Position numbers and translations under genes: made by a program. The notes beneath the pieces were generated by a model that was not told the origin of the DNA, ran no database searches, and worked only from the letters and a program-made list of their open reading frames with translations. A DNA stretch of 64,000 nucleotides from Spirometra erinaceieuropaei (lineage: Eukaryota; Platyhelminthes; Cestoda; Diphyllobothriidea; Diphyllobothriidae), in NCBI GenBank assembly GCA_902702965.1, contig CACRXP010000727.1:116883-180882 (forward strand), written 5' to 3'. Positions 13,840-26,395 of this stretch are shown piece by piece. The first letter of the stretch is position 1. The number at the start of each line of letters is the position of its first letter.

Positions 13840-14545
13840 ATTATGTGCGGGTGGCTGACTTGGTGGCTTTGAACCATGGCAACTGTGGGACCTGTATGAA
13901 GTTCTTCTGTGCGCATAGGACCGGTCCGTGTAGCCTGAATGCGACCGACCCTGCCGTAGCCAACAAGCGCTGCCCAGGTAGTTTTGGATAGCTTTATGGG
14001 ACCTTGCAAATCACTCTGAAGGACTCTCGGGCGCCTACACGGTGGTCTGTGTCTACAATGTGAGCGAGGATCGAGTTGTTGATGTTCTTTATTTTACGCC
14101 TTCCTTCCTATGCTGGAAGATGTTCTTTTTTTCTTTTGGATAAACGCCGGCTCGTGCGACCAATATATTCTGCCCCACAGGGGCAGGTGAAGGAGTAAAT
14201 ACACATAGAGGTGGTCTGAGCTGGTAGTTTGTCCTTACCCTCTCCGTATTGTATGGGACTGGTGGAGAGCAGTGCACGGGTGTCAGCTGCTGGAAAGGTC
14301 TATGATACAGCTTGAGTTAGACATCTCCTTAAAAGTTCACTTGGTGCATCCCCTTGAAATAGGACGCTGACGAAGAGTCTTTTCTTTCCTGCCGTCAGTA
14401 TCGGGGCTTTTGCGGTCTTTCGACCATGTTATTAGAAATAAATCGATCAGGATACCCGTTCTGGCGAAAAAGACTTTCAAGAATCTTAAGCTCTTTCTCA
14501 ACGCTATCCCCTGAGCAGATTCTTCTCACTCTTCCTGCCAAACAA
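13840..14545 (-). mobile_element. Penelope-like element relic: thumb and GIY-YIG endonuclease
   Basis: On the minus strand the reverse-transcriptase C-terminal region reads ELKILESLFRQNGYPDRFIS, followed in another frame by the GIY-YIG endonuclease motif TCPCGAEYIGRTSRRLSK (about 14130-14190). A further segment reads INNSILAHIVDTDHRVGA. These are diagnostic of Penelope-like elements, which insert by target-primed reverse transcription using this nuclease. The frame shifts several times and stops occur, so it is dead. Boundaries are approximate. Confidence 0.75.
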
Positions 14546-15943
14546 CGGACTAGATAACGTTTAACATTTAGCGGTAAGAAACTCCTAAAATGCGTTTATT
14601 GAGGTCGCTTTTGATCCCATTAGATGATGTGATTTTTCTGTTTGCGTGGGCTTCACATTTTCCACAGCCTATCTCAAGTGGAATGGATGCAGCTTTTAGA
14701 AATCAAATCACAGCAACCCCTGTAAGGCATGCCCTGAAACCAAAGATTAGGTTCGGATTGAAAGTCGGTATTATCTGCCAGGCGCCGACAACAGCCCTCC
14801 TGTCAGAGCACCCGGCGAAGAAATACGAGGCGAACGATACGATCCTTCCTGACGACACGTTTTGGCCCTGCACCTTTTTCATCTTCCGTAGCCTATATAA
14901 ATCTAATCTGTTATAATATTAAAGGCGAACGATTGTCCCAGCACTCCCCAGTTTAATGTCAAAAATTGTGAGTCATTAAGCGTTTGGGACTCTTGCTTAA
15001 TAATGTGGCGAAAGGTTGCCACGCCCTGCTTTGGACAGTCTGCCATGAGTTGTGATACAAATCAATCAAGGGAAAGCTTGAACACAGGCTTCCAGACCAA
15101 AAAGAATCCTTAACCGGAGAGGATTTCAAATGAAATCAGTGCATTAATTAAATTACAAAAGCCTTTAATAACTCCATTTGAATGAATAAGTCTACACGAA
15201 GAGCAGTTAAGTTGCAAAAATGCACAGCTAATCCCAGCATAAGGAATACATGAGCCTGATGGTGAAACGGGAGCGTTAAAAAGCTGGTGAATGAGCTGAG
15301 CAGTAAAAAAACAACTGACAGCACGTGAAATGTTTATGAAAACAAATACGTTAAGAGCGCTTTAAGTATAATTAATAAGATTTCAAAGAAAACTTTGTAA
15401 ACGAGGAAACAAAACAGATTTCGAGAAGTCAAAAAACCCTAACTCCAGGAATAGTTTTAATAGGAATGAAGGTAAATGTTCTAGTTGTAGGTATATGTAT
15501 GATTTTATAATAAAAAGACTGGCCGATCACCGGGACCATTTGGTTATTATGCTGAATCTAGGAGACTACAATAAGAAAGCTAAGACCTTTTTAACGATAG
15601 AGAATTTTACAGATCAGCACTGAACGCACAAGCCAAAGCAGTTGCAGATCGGCCAAATAAACTACTTGAAGGAAACTGACTTAAAAATGTGATCAAGAGG
15701 AATGAATAACACCAAACTAATGCAACTGTCACTGTTCTGGTCCGATTATCTGGTTTTCCAAAGGCCCATGAACAAAATGTCCTACTGCAGCCCATCGTAC
15801 TCCTGAAAGGTAGCCCTACCTATAATTTGCAAAGTTGTTATACTCAAAAATGAAGTTTTTCCAAGGCGATTCGGATGCCTCGGTTCAGTCAGCCTGAATT
15901 TCTCGTAAACTTCCGTGGTCGGAGGAGTAAGTGCAATGAAGTT

Positions 15944-16042
15944 ATGGATCAGAAGAAGAAGAAGAAGAATAGAAGGGGGAGGAATAGGAATAGGAAGAAG
16001 AAGAAGAAGAAGTAGAAGAAAAAAAAGAAAAAGAAGAATATG
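15944..16042 (+). repeat. Purine (GAA)n microsatellite
   Basis: AGAAGAAGAAGAAGAAT followed by GGAATAGGAATAGG and more GAA units, nearly all purine. It lies just upstream of a Penelope-like relic. Confidence 0.9.
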
Positions 16043-16114
16043 CGAACGCTGAGAGACCAGGTTAAGTGGCCTGGCGTTTCAGACTCTCACACGAGCTCAC
16101 CATCAGAGACAACT

Positions 16115-16990
16115 GCAAAAAGTATTGGCTCGGCACATGGATAATACCGTCGTCAAGCGGTATCAGGTGTTGGCATTTAATTAAGGCCCTAGTTTCGTCT
16201 TCCTGAACATACAATTTACGATTTAGGAGGAATAAAAAACCAGCTAACCTTCTTTAATGTCCTCGTTTGCCGCAAAGATTGGGATGACTTAGGAACTAAA
16301 TTGTTAAGGGAAGCGACTAATACGACGCAAGTACTGAAGCACAGTGTCAACCACCCAATTAGCCACAATCGCAGTCGCGTAAGGGCGCTACATGGGCGTT
16401 TTGAGACGCATAGCAGTACATCAGAAGACAAGGTTGCTGAATTACAATAACTTGGACGGCTACTTAATGCGAATGGCAACGCGCACAACTTCGTCAACCG
16501 GTGCATGTGGAAACCGGACGAAAGACCCGATCTAACCGGCCGCAAACTTTGGGGAGCGCTTCCGTGCCTGACGGACAATTCGGAACCTGTCAGTCGCCTG
16601 CTCACACCACATGGATTTGAGTTAAACACCAACCAGAAGAACCCTTCAGACACCAAATGTTGAGACCGAAAAGCCCAGTTTCACAGAAAAAAAGCGTCTC
16701 AATTCGTTTACGGATTTCGTGCAAATGCGGACAAAACTTCCTCAGAGATACTGGGTGTTTACTCTGAACAGGAATGGCCGAATGACGCTAACTTTTACGT
16801 CGTGGCCCACTTGGCAGACCCAGTCACACCTGCAAATTTGATGGGGTGAAAATTCCCGCGAGCAGCGACAACCGCGTGAGCCGCGATTTGCTTGAGTCAT
16901 GGCTCTCCGGCCCGCAGTCGATCAACAGGCCCAATGAGCTCCCTGTCCTCTATTCCATGCTAAAACTGTCTGGGCAGAATAATTAGCCAT
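16115..16990 (+). mobile_element. Penelope-like element relic (second)
   Basis: The plus strand encodes RT pieces LARHMDNTVV (a decayed YVDD motif), LTFFNVLVCRKDWDD and NHPISHNRSRVRALHGRFE. These are followed by NANGNAHNFVNRCM and LWGALPCLTDNSEPVSRLL. The endonuclease remnant CKCGQNF and the C-terminal SWLSGPQSINRPNELPVLYS close the element. About 130 codons are open with a single stop near 16448, then frames change. A 146-codon minus-strand ORF here is only the antisense shadow. Confidence 0.8.
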
Positions 16991-17139
16991 GTAGGGAGGG
17001 CGCGGGCGACCGACGATTCCAGTGACGAGCCAAACTGCCGAGTCATTGTCACGCCAAGAATCCACAACGGTGGTTAACTTTCAGTCATTAGTGGCTCAGC
17101 TGCGGATTAATAAACTATCATCGTTTCAGTTATAGTAGG

Positions 17140-18290
17140 CATGTGGTTATGTGACCACTACGGCCTACAAATAATGCTCTCAAAATGCCTCCATCACCTT
17201 TATCTGAGACAGTATCTGATGATGGGTCCTAGTGGAAATCCGAAACGTCAGTGTCTATTTAAAGTTGAACACCTCATGAGGCTGTTCAAATATTGCCACA
17301 AATTTTATTCCACCTTTGTTAGAGAAGTTTATGAGTAGATCAAGTCATTTTTAATGGGCTATCCGCTCTTTGGTTGAATAGCAGAACCAGTTCTAGATGA
17401 GCTTGAAAAGACTGCCTTCATCCGACTTCAGCCATTGTTTTGGCGCCGCTGTGCAGACGATACGTTTGTTATTGTCAGGAAAAATATGCTGCAGCATTTC
17501 CATTAGCTGCCCGGCGCAGTCGTCCCGCATATACATTTACGAAGGAAAAAGAAGAGGAGCAACGGCTATTCTTCTTTGATGTGCTCATCAGACGAAGTTC
17601 TGCCGGTGAAATGGAGACGATAGTTCAGGAGGAAGCAACAAAAACGCGTGACCTCTCATTTTTTCACATCAACTATCCGGCAGCTTGCAAACAAAACTGT
17701 GTGAAAACGCTCTTTAAATAGGCCCAGGCTCATTGCAAAAATTCAGTAGGAAATAAAAACGTGAGGCCTGATGTCATCGCAACTAATTTATGCGAATGAC
17801 TATCAAAGGCGTTCATAAGCCGATGTCTACGCGTCCACCCTCAGAGGACCCAAACAGAAACATTGCCGAGGATACGTCATGCTGTACCACACATTAAGAT
17901 TGTCTAAGAAGCAACCGAACATATTGCTGCTAGAATGGGTGTTGGAATTGCACACAGGCCCAAGGCTACAGGGTCGTGAGAATCAAAGACTGATTAAATC
18001 TCAAGGAGCGGTCTAGGGTATCATATCGCACCCCATGCCTAAACTGCTCTTGTAACTACACACGTCATACTGAACACATATTTGGATCGCGCATACACAG
18101 ACATAAGCTAGTTGTGATGCGGGACGACGTATTGTCACAAGTGGCCGCCACGACCTCAAAACGGGTCATGAGTTCAAGTTGGCAGCCCCAATATAGTTGC
18201 CCACGCCGGAAACAAGACAGATTGAGAATTTATTGAGACCTGGGCCTCAGATCTGTCCCCGGCACGGAGAACCCCGCGCAGTCCCCTCCA
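17140..18290 (+). mobile_element. Penelope-like element relic (third), tandem to the second
   Basis: In one frame from about 17265 it reads LMRLFKYCHKFYSTFVREVY, a stop, MGYPLFG, then IAEPVLDELEKTAFIRLQ and the catalytic region RRCADDTFVIVRKN (family YVDDTF; both aspartates kept). Later pieces are FFFDVLIRRS, CVKTLFK, FISRCLRVHP, GVGIAHRPKAT and an endonuclease remnant LNCSCNYTRHTE with DDVLSQVA. Several stops and shifts make it inactive. It lies in the same orientation as the 16115 relic, but their endonuclease sequences differ, so they are different subfamilies. Confidence 0.8.
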
Positions 18291-18299
18291 TACCTCCGT

Positions 18300-20360
18300 C
18301 ATCGATTATTGATTTGTCAGTAACGCCTATAGCTGCCTTTACTATCTTTGACGATGAATTCCTGCACGCGTTCGAAAGCTCAGAATAATAAGCAAATATT
18401 TCCGACGACTGACCAGTCTTCTCCTTCTTTAACCCTACTTTCAATAATTGGGCAGAGAGCAGACTTTCGTCCATTACATCAGCCGTTTTTTGTGACAACA
18501 TAAGTATTGGCCGCGACGCCTATCCACAGAAGGGCTAACATCACTGTGAAAGATTTCAGTGAGATCGGAAGCCTGCTTTGTGTACTATGATTAAAACCTG
18601 TTTTGTGATTTCGGGAAATGAAGAGACTTTGCCCTTTTAGGATCACTTCAGTGCGTATCTTCAGACTGCGCGGACTTTGTCCAATGGAGTCATCGTTCTC
18701 GAAAAGCGGGCTTCGCTCATTCCCAAAATAAAATATTGGTCATCATCGATTACGTTACCAATACTCTGGCATTAGAGCGAGACCATTTGACTTAAGTGGA
18801 GAGGAATGTGGAAAATCCTACCTTTCCCTGCGGTTAGAATCAAACAGTACACGTCAATGGAGATTTCTGACAGTGCTAAACTCCATTTTCATGCATAATC
18901 TCCATGTGTATGCATTTTTCGATTGCCAAATGTACAAATAGTGCAATAGATTCTTGAAGGAGAAAATGCGTTGGAACCAATTTATGGTATCGACTATTTT
19001 TGAAAGGAGGACTAGAAACAAGCTTTTTTGAGTATTCTCAGTAGTGATCGAACAGCGGAATCGACGAGGACTGCTTTATGCTCTCCTGAAGCTCGCTAAT
19101 TGCAGCTTTTCGAGCTGATATTCATTCTTATTTTCCGTTCTTGTAGTCTGAGGCTGTCCATCACAAGCTCGGACACAAATGCAGAATTTCTGATTGGAAT
19201 GGCTTATGGATACCCCCCCCCCCACTTGAATGACACTTGTTTCGCTGAACTAAAATGGTGCTGACAATGGCGCGCGGAATGCTCTGGAAAATCCGTGGTT
19301 GATCTTTGTGGGACCCTAATCGCTGCCGTATTAGTGTTTTACACGTGATATTTTGATGGTGCATTTTAGCGAAGCAGAAAACCATAAAAGAGCAGCAAAT
19401 AGCGTGAAGAATGCATGAACCAACAGAATGTCGGTCCACCAGTTAAACAACAGAAAGTGGAATTAATCGTCGAACCTAATAAGCTATAAATCCTACTTAA
19501 ACATAGCGCATTGCCAAGAGAGCTGGAAAGATCATACTGTAAGTATCAACAAGATATCTGAAGACGATATTGAGCCTATGTACATTTAACTGAATGAGTG
19601 GAAAAATGAAGACGGCCGGAAGACTATATCAACAGGGCTGGGGACGAGTAGCTATCAGCCGTTCTAAGAAAATCTCCGTGCGTGGAATGGCCATCAGACT
19701 GCCAGTATCAGTTAGTCGCACAACAGCTGCTTTGTGCGTCGACCGAAAACTAGGCAACCAACTGACGAACAGACGTGAACGTGCAGTTGTGTCGTTTCGG
19801 CCCTATGTCAGAAATTGTCTGTAAATTTGGGCGACTTTCGCATCTCATTCTTCCACTTAGTTGTCATGAATCTCGCAAATCTACACAGTGGCAGATACTT
19901 TTATCATCGGAATAACCGAATAACGAGGATATATTTGTCTAAATAGCATAAACAAGCTTCAATGTAAAAACCTCTCTGAGACTCCACAAGTGTCTGAGTC
20001 AAAGGGCCAAATAAAGCTTTTCGTCTAACTAGCCACTTGGGAGGGGATGTGAACAGCGCTGGCCTGGTATATATTAACAGTATTAACCGTTGTGTGGTAA
20101 GGCAGAGATACTGCTTCGAGTGCTGTTCACTGAATTATGCGGCCGTGCGTCGTGACAGCACTCTGAAATCGACAAATGATCCGGTTCTTTTCGCTGTTTT
20201 TGGCTGTCAGTTTTAGTTCTAAACTGACAGAATATTCACTTGAATTCTTTTGGTATGTAGTTTTTGTTATGGTTTAATGAGACGCTTTGTTAAATAGACA
20301 AATTCCGAGGTGTTTTGGCAGATTTAAAATTATTCACTTTGATCCAACCATCTGACCTAC
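18300..20360. other. Non-coding or unrecognised
   Basis: Only short frames without domains, and a run of C at 19216-19224. Confidence 0.5.
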
Positions 20361-20368
20361 GAGGTCAT

Positions 20369-20553
20369 ATTTGGCGGAGTCCAGACGTTGCAGTAGTTTG
20401 AGCGGGTAAACTTGACCCAAATGTGATTAAACTCGCGTCGTCCGGTGGGGCCTCGTAGCTCAGATGGTTAGAGCGTTGGCCTTATTGAAGCCTCCCCTTG
20501 CTGTTGTGGGTTCGGATACCACCGAGGCACCGAGTTTTTCACAGTTGGGTCAA
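20369..20553 (+). repeat. tRNA-derived SINE, copy 2
   Basis: It has the same organisation as at 11034: GTCCAGACGTTGCAGTA lead, TTGACCCAA at 20412, tRNA-like part with GTAGCTCAGATGGTTAGAGC (A box) and GTGGGTTCGGATACCAC (B box), and TTGGGTCAA ending at 20553. It lacks the inverted left arm of copy 1. Confidence 0.85.
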
Positions 20554-20559
20554 ATTGCA

Positions 20560-23500
20560 ATGGACAAATCACAATGCTGGACACACATTCCTTTCATACT
20601 TCGAGCTTTCTTAGTTAACTCGAAAGACTTGTTCATTTCCTATTCAAGAAATTTATTCCTAACCTAGCCATACTGTTTTTAAATCGGTCACTATTTTAAT
20701 TTTGTTGTTTGCTAACTGGAGGGTGAATGAACTAAGGCAAGATTCCACGGTTAAATTTTGAAGGAAATGGAGAGGCATCTGCGATCAATAGGTCAAACGG
20801 TGGTCATTCCAGATGATCGGATGGGAAAAACGGAAAATGGAAATAAGAAACCAATCTGAACAGCTTAACCATGCAGGATGGCTCTTTAAAGTTATGCCCT
20901 GTGTTTTGTGCAATACTTGCTTTAACAATGAATATTACACGCACTTTTCCAATTTGTAGACTAGTTAATCCCCTTGGCCAACAGACATCCTTCTTCTTTT
21001 AAAAGTACACAGATTTAGAAAGTTTGCAAACCGGATTTTATGAAAACGGATTTTAGATCTCCTGATTTCGTGTCATAAACTTTAAAAGTGAGCGGCTGTA
21101 TCTCCACCGGACAGCTGCGTTAGGATCTAGGATGTTAACTGATCTGAGGTAATAGATAAATCTAATCGTTAAACATCTAAAGATGTGCGTGTAATAGTGA
21201 GCAACTTTGTGCGGCTTCTGCTATTAACTAACAAATAACAAGAAACCCTAAGTCAGACCTTGTGTGCACGTGTCTCTTCTTCAAAAACTGTATCTCCAGA
21301 AACTCCCAGATTTTGTAGTGGACATCTGTTATGGCACGCCATTTCCATGACAGCGTGGAAGTGTAACACCGTCTTTCCTCATGGATAGTAGATTAAAGCA
21401 CAGGACCCACAACCCTGCTGACCCTGTCAAAAGGGTGAGCGCTGATTCTATAGTCTCCCTGACTTGCCGAAATAACGTCCGTAGCGATGAATTTTCTCAC
21501 CGTTTTCTGTGGCAGCGGTAGGTTCCTGGTTTTTAGAGAATCACTCGTCACTTGGCTAGGGATACTTGACGTTAGCCTTCCCCCCGGAAAGTATCCGGAT
21601 TTTTCATTGGATTAAGAATCGGTTTACGATTACAGTTAATTCAGGGTTTAGGGTTAGAGTTGAAAACTAGGAATTAGGGTTAGGGCACGTGTTCGGTTTT
21701 CGGTCATTGTTTGAGCTACACTGAAAAAGGGTGTCCTTTCGTTTTAGAAAAGTTTTTTTAGTTTCCAAACACTTTTGAAACCGATCATCCGCCGCATTTT
21801 CGTAAAGGGTTTACAATATAAAGGCAGTATACTTCCCATTTAAGGAAAATCCTATATTCCTTTATGCTATTAAAAATATACTATACTGTGCCCAAAAATA
21901 TGTAAATGGACGGGAACTATCCTTTGTACTTCATGAAAAGCTTCAATAAACGAATATAGATAGTCCCATTTTGATGAAAGCTTTTGGGTCTCAAAACGCT
22001 TCATAATTACAAGCTTTTTTTCAAATAACAAATGCCCATTCTTGGAGCAGAAACTTGTAGAAAACGTTGTTTGCCACTAAATGAGTACTCAAAAGGATAT
22101 TTCTGTGCACGATTTCCAAACGTTATGTCTGAATTTATAAGGCTGTCGAGAATAAATGGAAAACATACATACAACTTAACTCGGGATTTATGCAGGCGGC
22201 CAGGAAGAAATGTATTCGAAAGCAAGCATCCGGGCTTGATTGCAATAACTTGGAATTATGCCAAAAGATAATTTGCATTACCGCCTAACTGAGTTAATCC
22301 TTCCTAATCAAAAAACCGTTTCAGAATCTCTGTTATCATCTATTAAGACTGGTTACTTACTCTAAATGAAGGCTAATAGCGAGACTACACTTCGTTATGG
22401 GTTTTCGTGTTTGATGTAGTGATCTTACCGCTTTGTTTTCAGAATTAGAAACCGTCGTGGATAGTTTTTAGACGGATTAACGACAGGCGTTTCTAACCGC
22501 TCAATTTTGCCTAGGGTCTTTTTACAGTGGAGTTCCAACCATTTTGTACGGTTACATCTGTTGGAGTTTTTTATATGCACCAAGATAAAAGACAACATAA
22601 GGGCCCTGGTGGCTCCACCTGTTATTTTTATTCTTTTTAAGACGTTGACTTGGTAACTGATAGGTAAACAAAATGAGGTCAGCCATTTTATCCAGGGCCT
22701 GAAAAAACCTTGGCCATTTCAGTAGAATAAAGGACCAAAACAGTTAACGTCAGTAGTATTTTCCATCAATTAGAATTATATCAGACTCAAAATGCCACAG
22801 AATAGCGAAACGCCCTTCATTTGTCTCTCAAACCCTTATAATATTACTTACTTTATCCGAAAATATGAACAATATGGTTCTAATATTATTACAGACCAAT
22901 GAAACTGTATCCCGGAGGAGCATATTTTTATTTCGTCTGCGTGCAGTCGCTGTTCCTTGCAAAGGCTCTTTCGGATGTACAAAAGCTTAATGTTGGTAAG
23001 AAGTCCTGCTTGTATATTGTGCAATGACGCCTTTATTCTGTGTATAGTGTATTTCATGTTTCAGTATCTTTCAGAGGAATCGAAAGCAATCAAGCATTAT
23101 GTTTTTGAGCTGCTTTGAAGATGCAAGATCTATTCTCTCTCCTAAGAACTTCAAATGAAAGCCTCAAAGTTGCTTACGCAGACGCTATTGCATTTACTGG
23201 GCAGAACCGACGGAACACAGGCGTTCCAAATAAACAAGATAGGATGCTTACTCCCATAAAAGAACAACCGGAGCCTTAACAGTTATAACGAAGGGTATAA
23301 TATGCGGGCAGCACAATATTCTATTCTGAGGATTGACAATAAAAAAATTCTATGCTTTAGGTAAATTACATCGACCGCGTCGGTGAATTCGTGCCAAAAC
23401 TTAAGTTAATCACTGAGTCGTAAAAACTAAAAGAATGTTTGCATTCATTAATTTAAAACCATATCCGGGTGTGATTTCTGAGAATACAAAACGTTTAGAT

Positions 23501-25490
23501 TTTTTTTCCGACACAAGCGATGGTAAGAGTTTAGTTTTCGCATTGTCAAAGGAGACTATCCAGGCATGGATTCAATCGTATAGGAGATAGGCACAGCGCA
23601 AGTTAAACCCTTATGTAAAAACTATAAAATAGGCAGGCACAGGACACACTGGCTCTATTGTCCTTAAAAATTCGCAATTTGTTCAGAAGACAGAGTTTCA
23701 CTGGAAAATCACTCATGGCTGCACGGATGCGTGTGATCAGAGGTCAACTGACGACCCCGGATCAGACTGCACTTACAAGTCCCACGCCTCCTGCGCAAGG
23801 TTGCCATCTGGTTAGTCGACTACGATCAGCAAGGTACAAAATGGTTCTGCGGCCCGCCTTTACCTAGTATAAACCCGATATACCCCTGATACACACATTG
23901 GGCCTCCTGACAGTTTGTCTTCCCGAGCGATTAACATCATAGAGTAGAGCCGTGTGTCAAATCTCTGTAGCTCTGTCAGTTGTTGGATCGCACTAATCAC
24001 TATTGCAAAAAAATTGAGCTCCGGTTATAAACCACGTAAACTGGGTCGCTTATAAAAAGTAAGCGTGTTAGGAACCAAGAGCTTACGCATGAACTGTTAT
24101 GAACAGCACGCCATCAGAAGGCATTAGTCTAAGTTTTATTCGCGCATTTTTAACTGAGAGGATATTGGAACGTAACGCCGAAGAAAAGAGCGCCGTTCGC
24201 AGGCTGAGATAGAAGTAGTGAAAAAACAGCCAAGAGGGAGTGGGACTCGCTTGCTGGAGCGCATTAGGCAACGGGGTTACAGTTGAAGGTTCAACGCCAG
24301 GAATACGATAAGAAGGAGAGAAAGAGACTGAGGTGTAATTTTGAGTAACGGACCCATGGGAAGGACGGATGTCATATGACTGTTCTGAATCAGTGCTTTT
24401 GAGGTGAAAACTACAGACGAACTGTAGTATTAGATCTCCACCAAACACGTCGAACTATGTCTGACAATTAGCGCTCTTCACGTTGAACTGCTTAGCCTAG
24501 CGGAGCTCTCGAGATAGTCTTGGTGGTGCTGTACCAATAACTTCCGTGGTACCCAGTCTAGCTGATGACCGCCCACAATGGGCTTTGACCCTCGCATACG
24601 GAATTTTTCACTTATCTACCCCCGTGAGCTTATCTTTCGTACTGTCATTATTGTTCTATTTAAAACTTGACGTAAGAAATATGTGGTCAAGCAGACGGAA
24701 CTCCAACCGTGGCGTCTCAGTCACGCCCGGGTTTCGCTGACGGTCTGAAAAGATAATGGTGTTTTTCGAGTTTAAATTAGATCTTGTTTCTGTTGTTTGT
24801 CAATAGTTTTGAACTAACGAGACATCAATAACGAGGGTTGAGCAACAGACAATTGACCAAATCAGGGTCCTTGCCTCGAGAAACCTGTGTGTCAACAATA
24901 ATAAGTGGCTTCAAGTGGTACTTCCAGATTAAATGTAAAGAATCCTTAAATAGGCATCAGTCAGTAAATGTGAGTTTGTAAGCCCCACAGAGACATGAGC
25001 GTCCAAACTCTTGAAGCCTTCTGTAGGACTCTAGAACGTAGGTGACGGTTGGAAATTCAAAGTTAACAAGCACGGATTGGTGGTTTGGTTATAAAAACCA
25101 TATAATGCAAGCATAAATAAAGGAAGCATAAAAACGTAGGGAGGGCAGTCGGTCAAAACTGGGTCTGCAAATACCATGCTCAGCGTCATAGTATTTTCTA
25201 ACTCCTACGAGTTCCAAGGACTGTCAAACGGGCTTTTTCCCTTTGGCAAATAAAGGAACGCAAGAGGTAATAATTGGCATTATTTTAAAAGTTAGCCGGA
25301 GATAACGTCTTCTGACGTACCATTATTGCAGGGAGGAATACGAATACTTGCGTTTTGCCTAGGAGGTCCAAAATACGTCCCTCGCAGACGACTGCATTAG
25401 GAAAAGTATTTGATGTCCGAGAGGTGTTAGAACCGAAGACACCGGAGTGTCTTTTCTAATTTTTTTGGCGTCATCATCTGGAGTCAGCCG
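20560..25490. other. Non-coding or unrecognised
   Basis: Only short frames occur. A 121-codon minus-strand frame (24083-24448) has no recognised motif. Confidence 0.45.
21638..21688 (+). repeat. Degenerate TTAGGG-like tract
   Basis: TTCAGGGTTTAGGGTTAGAG and then AATTAGGGTTAGGGCAC. It is too short and degenerate for a telomere. Confidence 0.6.
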
Positions 25491-25499
25491 CAAACAAAC

Positions 25500-25572
25500 T
25501 TGAGATTCGAACCTAGGCCAGTCGGTCATCGAGTGTTTGGGCCAACTGCTTTTCCAGTTGAGCTATTGCTTA
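25500..25572 (-). repeat. tRNA-like SINE fragment, different family
   Basis: On the minus strand TAGCTCAACTGGAAAAGCAG resembles an A box and AGGTTCGAATCT a B box, 40 bases apart. No complete cloverleaf forms. The sequence differs from the 11034 family. Confidence 0.5.
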
Positions 25573-25737
25573 ACCACAAATTTCCCAGCTATATGCAACC
25601 GCCCATGCATGTCGTAAGTTGAATGTCACGCACATAAAACGATATTTCTAGTATTTCATCTGATAGTAGCAGGCAAGAGTAGATGCCTCCTATTACAAGT
25701 AGCCTTGCGCGAACTTCCAGGCGTGTTAGGGGAGGGC

Positions 25738-25870
25738 TGGGTTCGAAGTTAAGATTAGGACCGGTGTTGGGGTCAGGATGAGGGTAAGTATTAGGGCCCT
25801 CCCCCTCATCGGTCTTCTTGACTCTGTCTTGACACCGGGTGCAGGTTGGAGAGGAGGAAAGAGTCACGGT
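25738..25870 (+). repeat. TTAGGG-like tract and dispersed-repeat copy 2
   Basis: Degenerate GGGTTAGG-type sequence (GTTGGGGTCAGGATGAGGG) is followed by GGTCTTCTTGACTCTGTCTT and GACACCGGGTGCAGGTTG. That segment also occurs inverted at 28860-28940 and, diverged, at 8420. Confidence 0.55.
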
Positions 25871-26224
25871 TGTCTGATAATGCAAAAGGGGCCAGGACTG
25901 GTTACTCAATTTTCTCTGGTCTTTATCGTCGAGACATCTCGATTATATGATTTTCAGATACTCAGATGCGCAACAAATATACTCGCGCAACTCCTGTCCA
26001 GATGTCTTTGGATCAGTCTTCCAAACCTGCTTGTCTACACCGTTTTAAGTTTGCCAATTTTAGTCTAAACGATAGTACTGTTCATTCTTATCCTTTGTTA
26101 TATGCGACGCGTTTTCACAATTCAGTAGGATAAGTGATCAGAAAAAACTCCAATTTTAACGTTAAAGTCTTAAATATGCCTTTACTGGAAAAGGAAATAA
26201 AACCTTCACTCTATCTCCTTCCAG

Positions 26225-26395
26225 GGTTCATTATCGAAGATGAATCCCGAAGTTGGGCACAGGCATTCCAAAAGGCCACGGAGGCGGCCAATCAGACGTT
26301 AGCCGAATTGATGGTCGGTCAACCTCATAAAATCCGGCTAGTGCCCGTCCTGAAGCGCATTGAAACGGGGAATGCCTTCGCCGCCACAAAAGCAG
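26225..26395 (+). CDS. Receptor exon 1 of those found: start of amino-terminal domain
   Basis: This exon follows a pyrimidine-rich acceptor (ctatctccttccag) and ends before GTCTGC. It reads [17 protein letters not shown], then GNAFAATKA, matching the first strand and helix of the kainate-receptor amino-terminal domain, where vertebrate members have FDSFEATKKAC. It is in phase 1 at both ends and its last base joins the next exon to restore ATKAACELL. An ATG at 26176 is in frame but gives no signal peptide and lies in the acceptor tract, so the true start is further upstream. Confidence 0.85.

Noticed and set aside
16216..16656. 146-codon minus-strand ORF
   Set aside because: The plus strand here encodes a recognisable Penelope-like RT and thumb; the minus frame is its antisense shadow.
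24083..24448. 121-codon minus-strand ORF
   Set aside because: No recognisable motif; may be part of an old repeat, but I could not support it.
26134..26224. In-frame start codons before the first receptor exon
   Set aside because: The stretch encodes no signal peptide and contains the pyrimidine tract of a splice acceptor, so it is intron.
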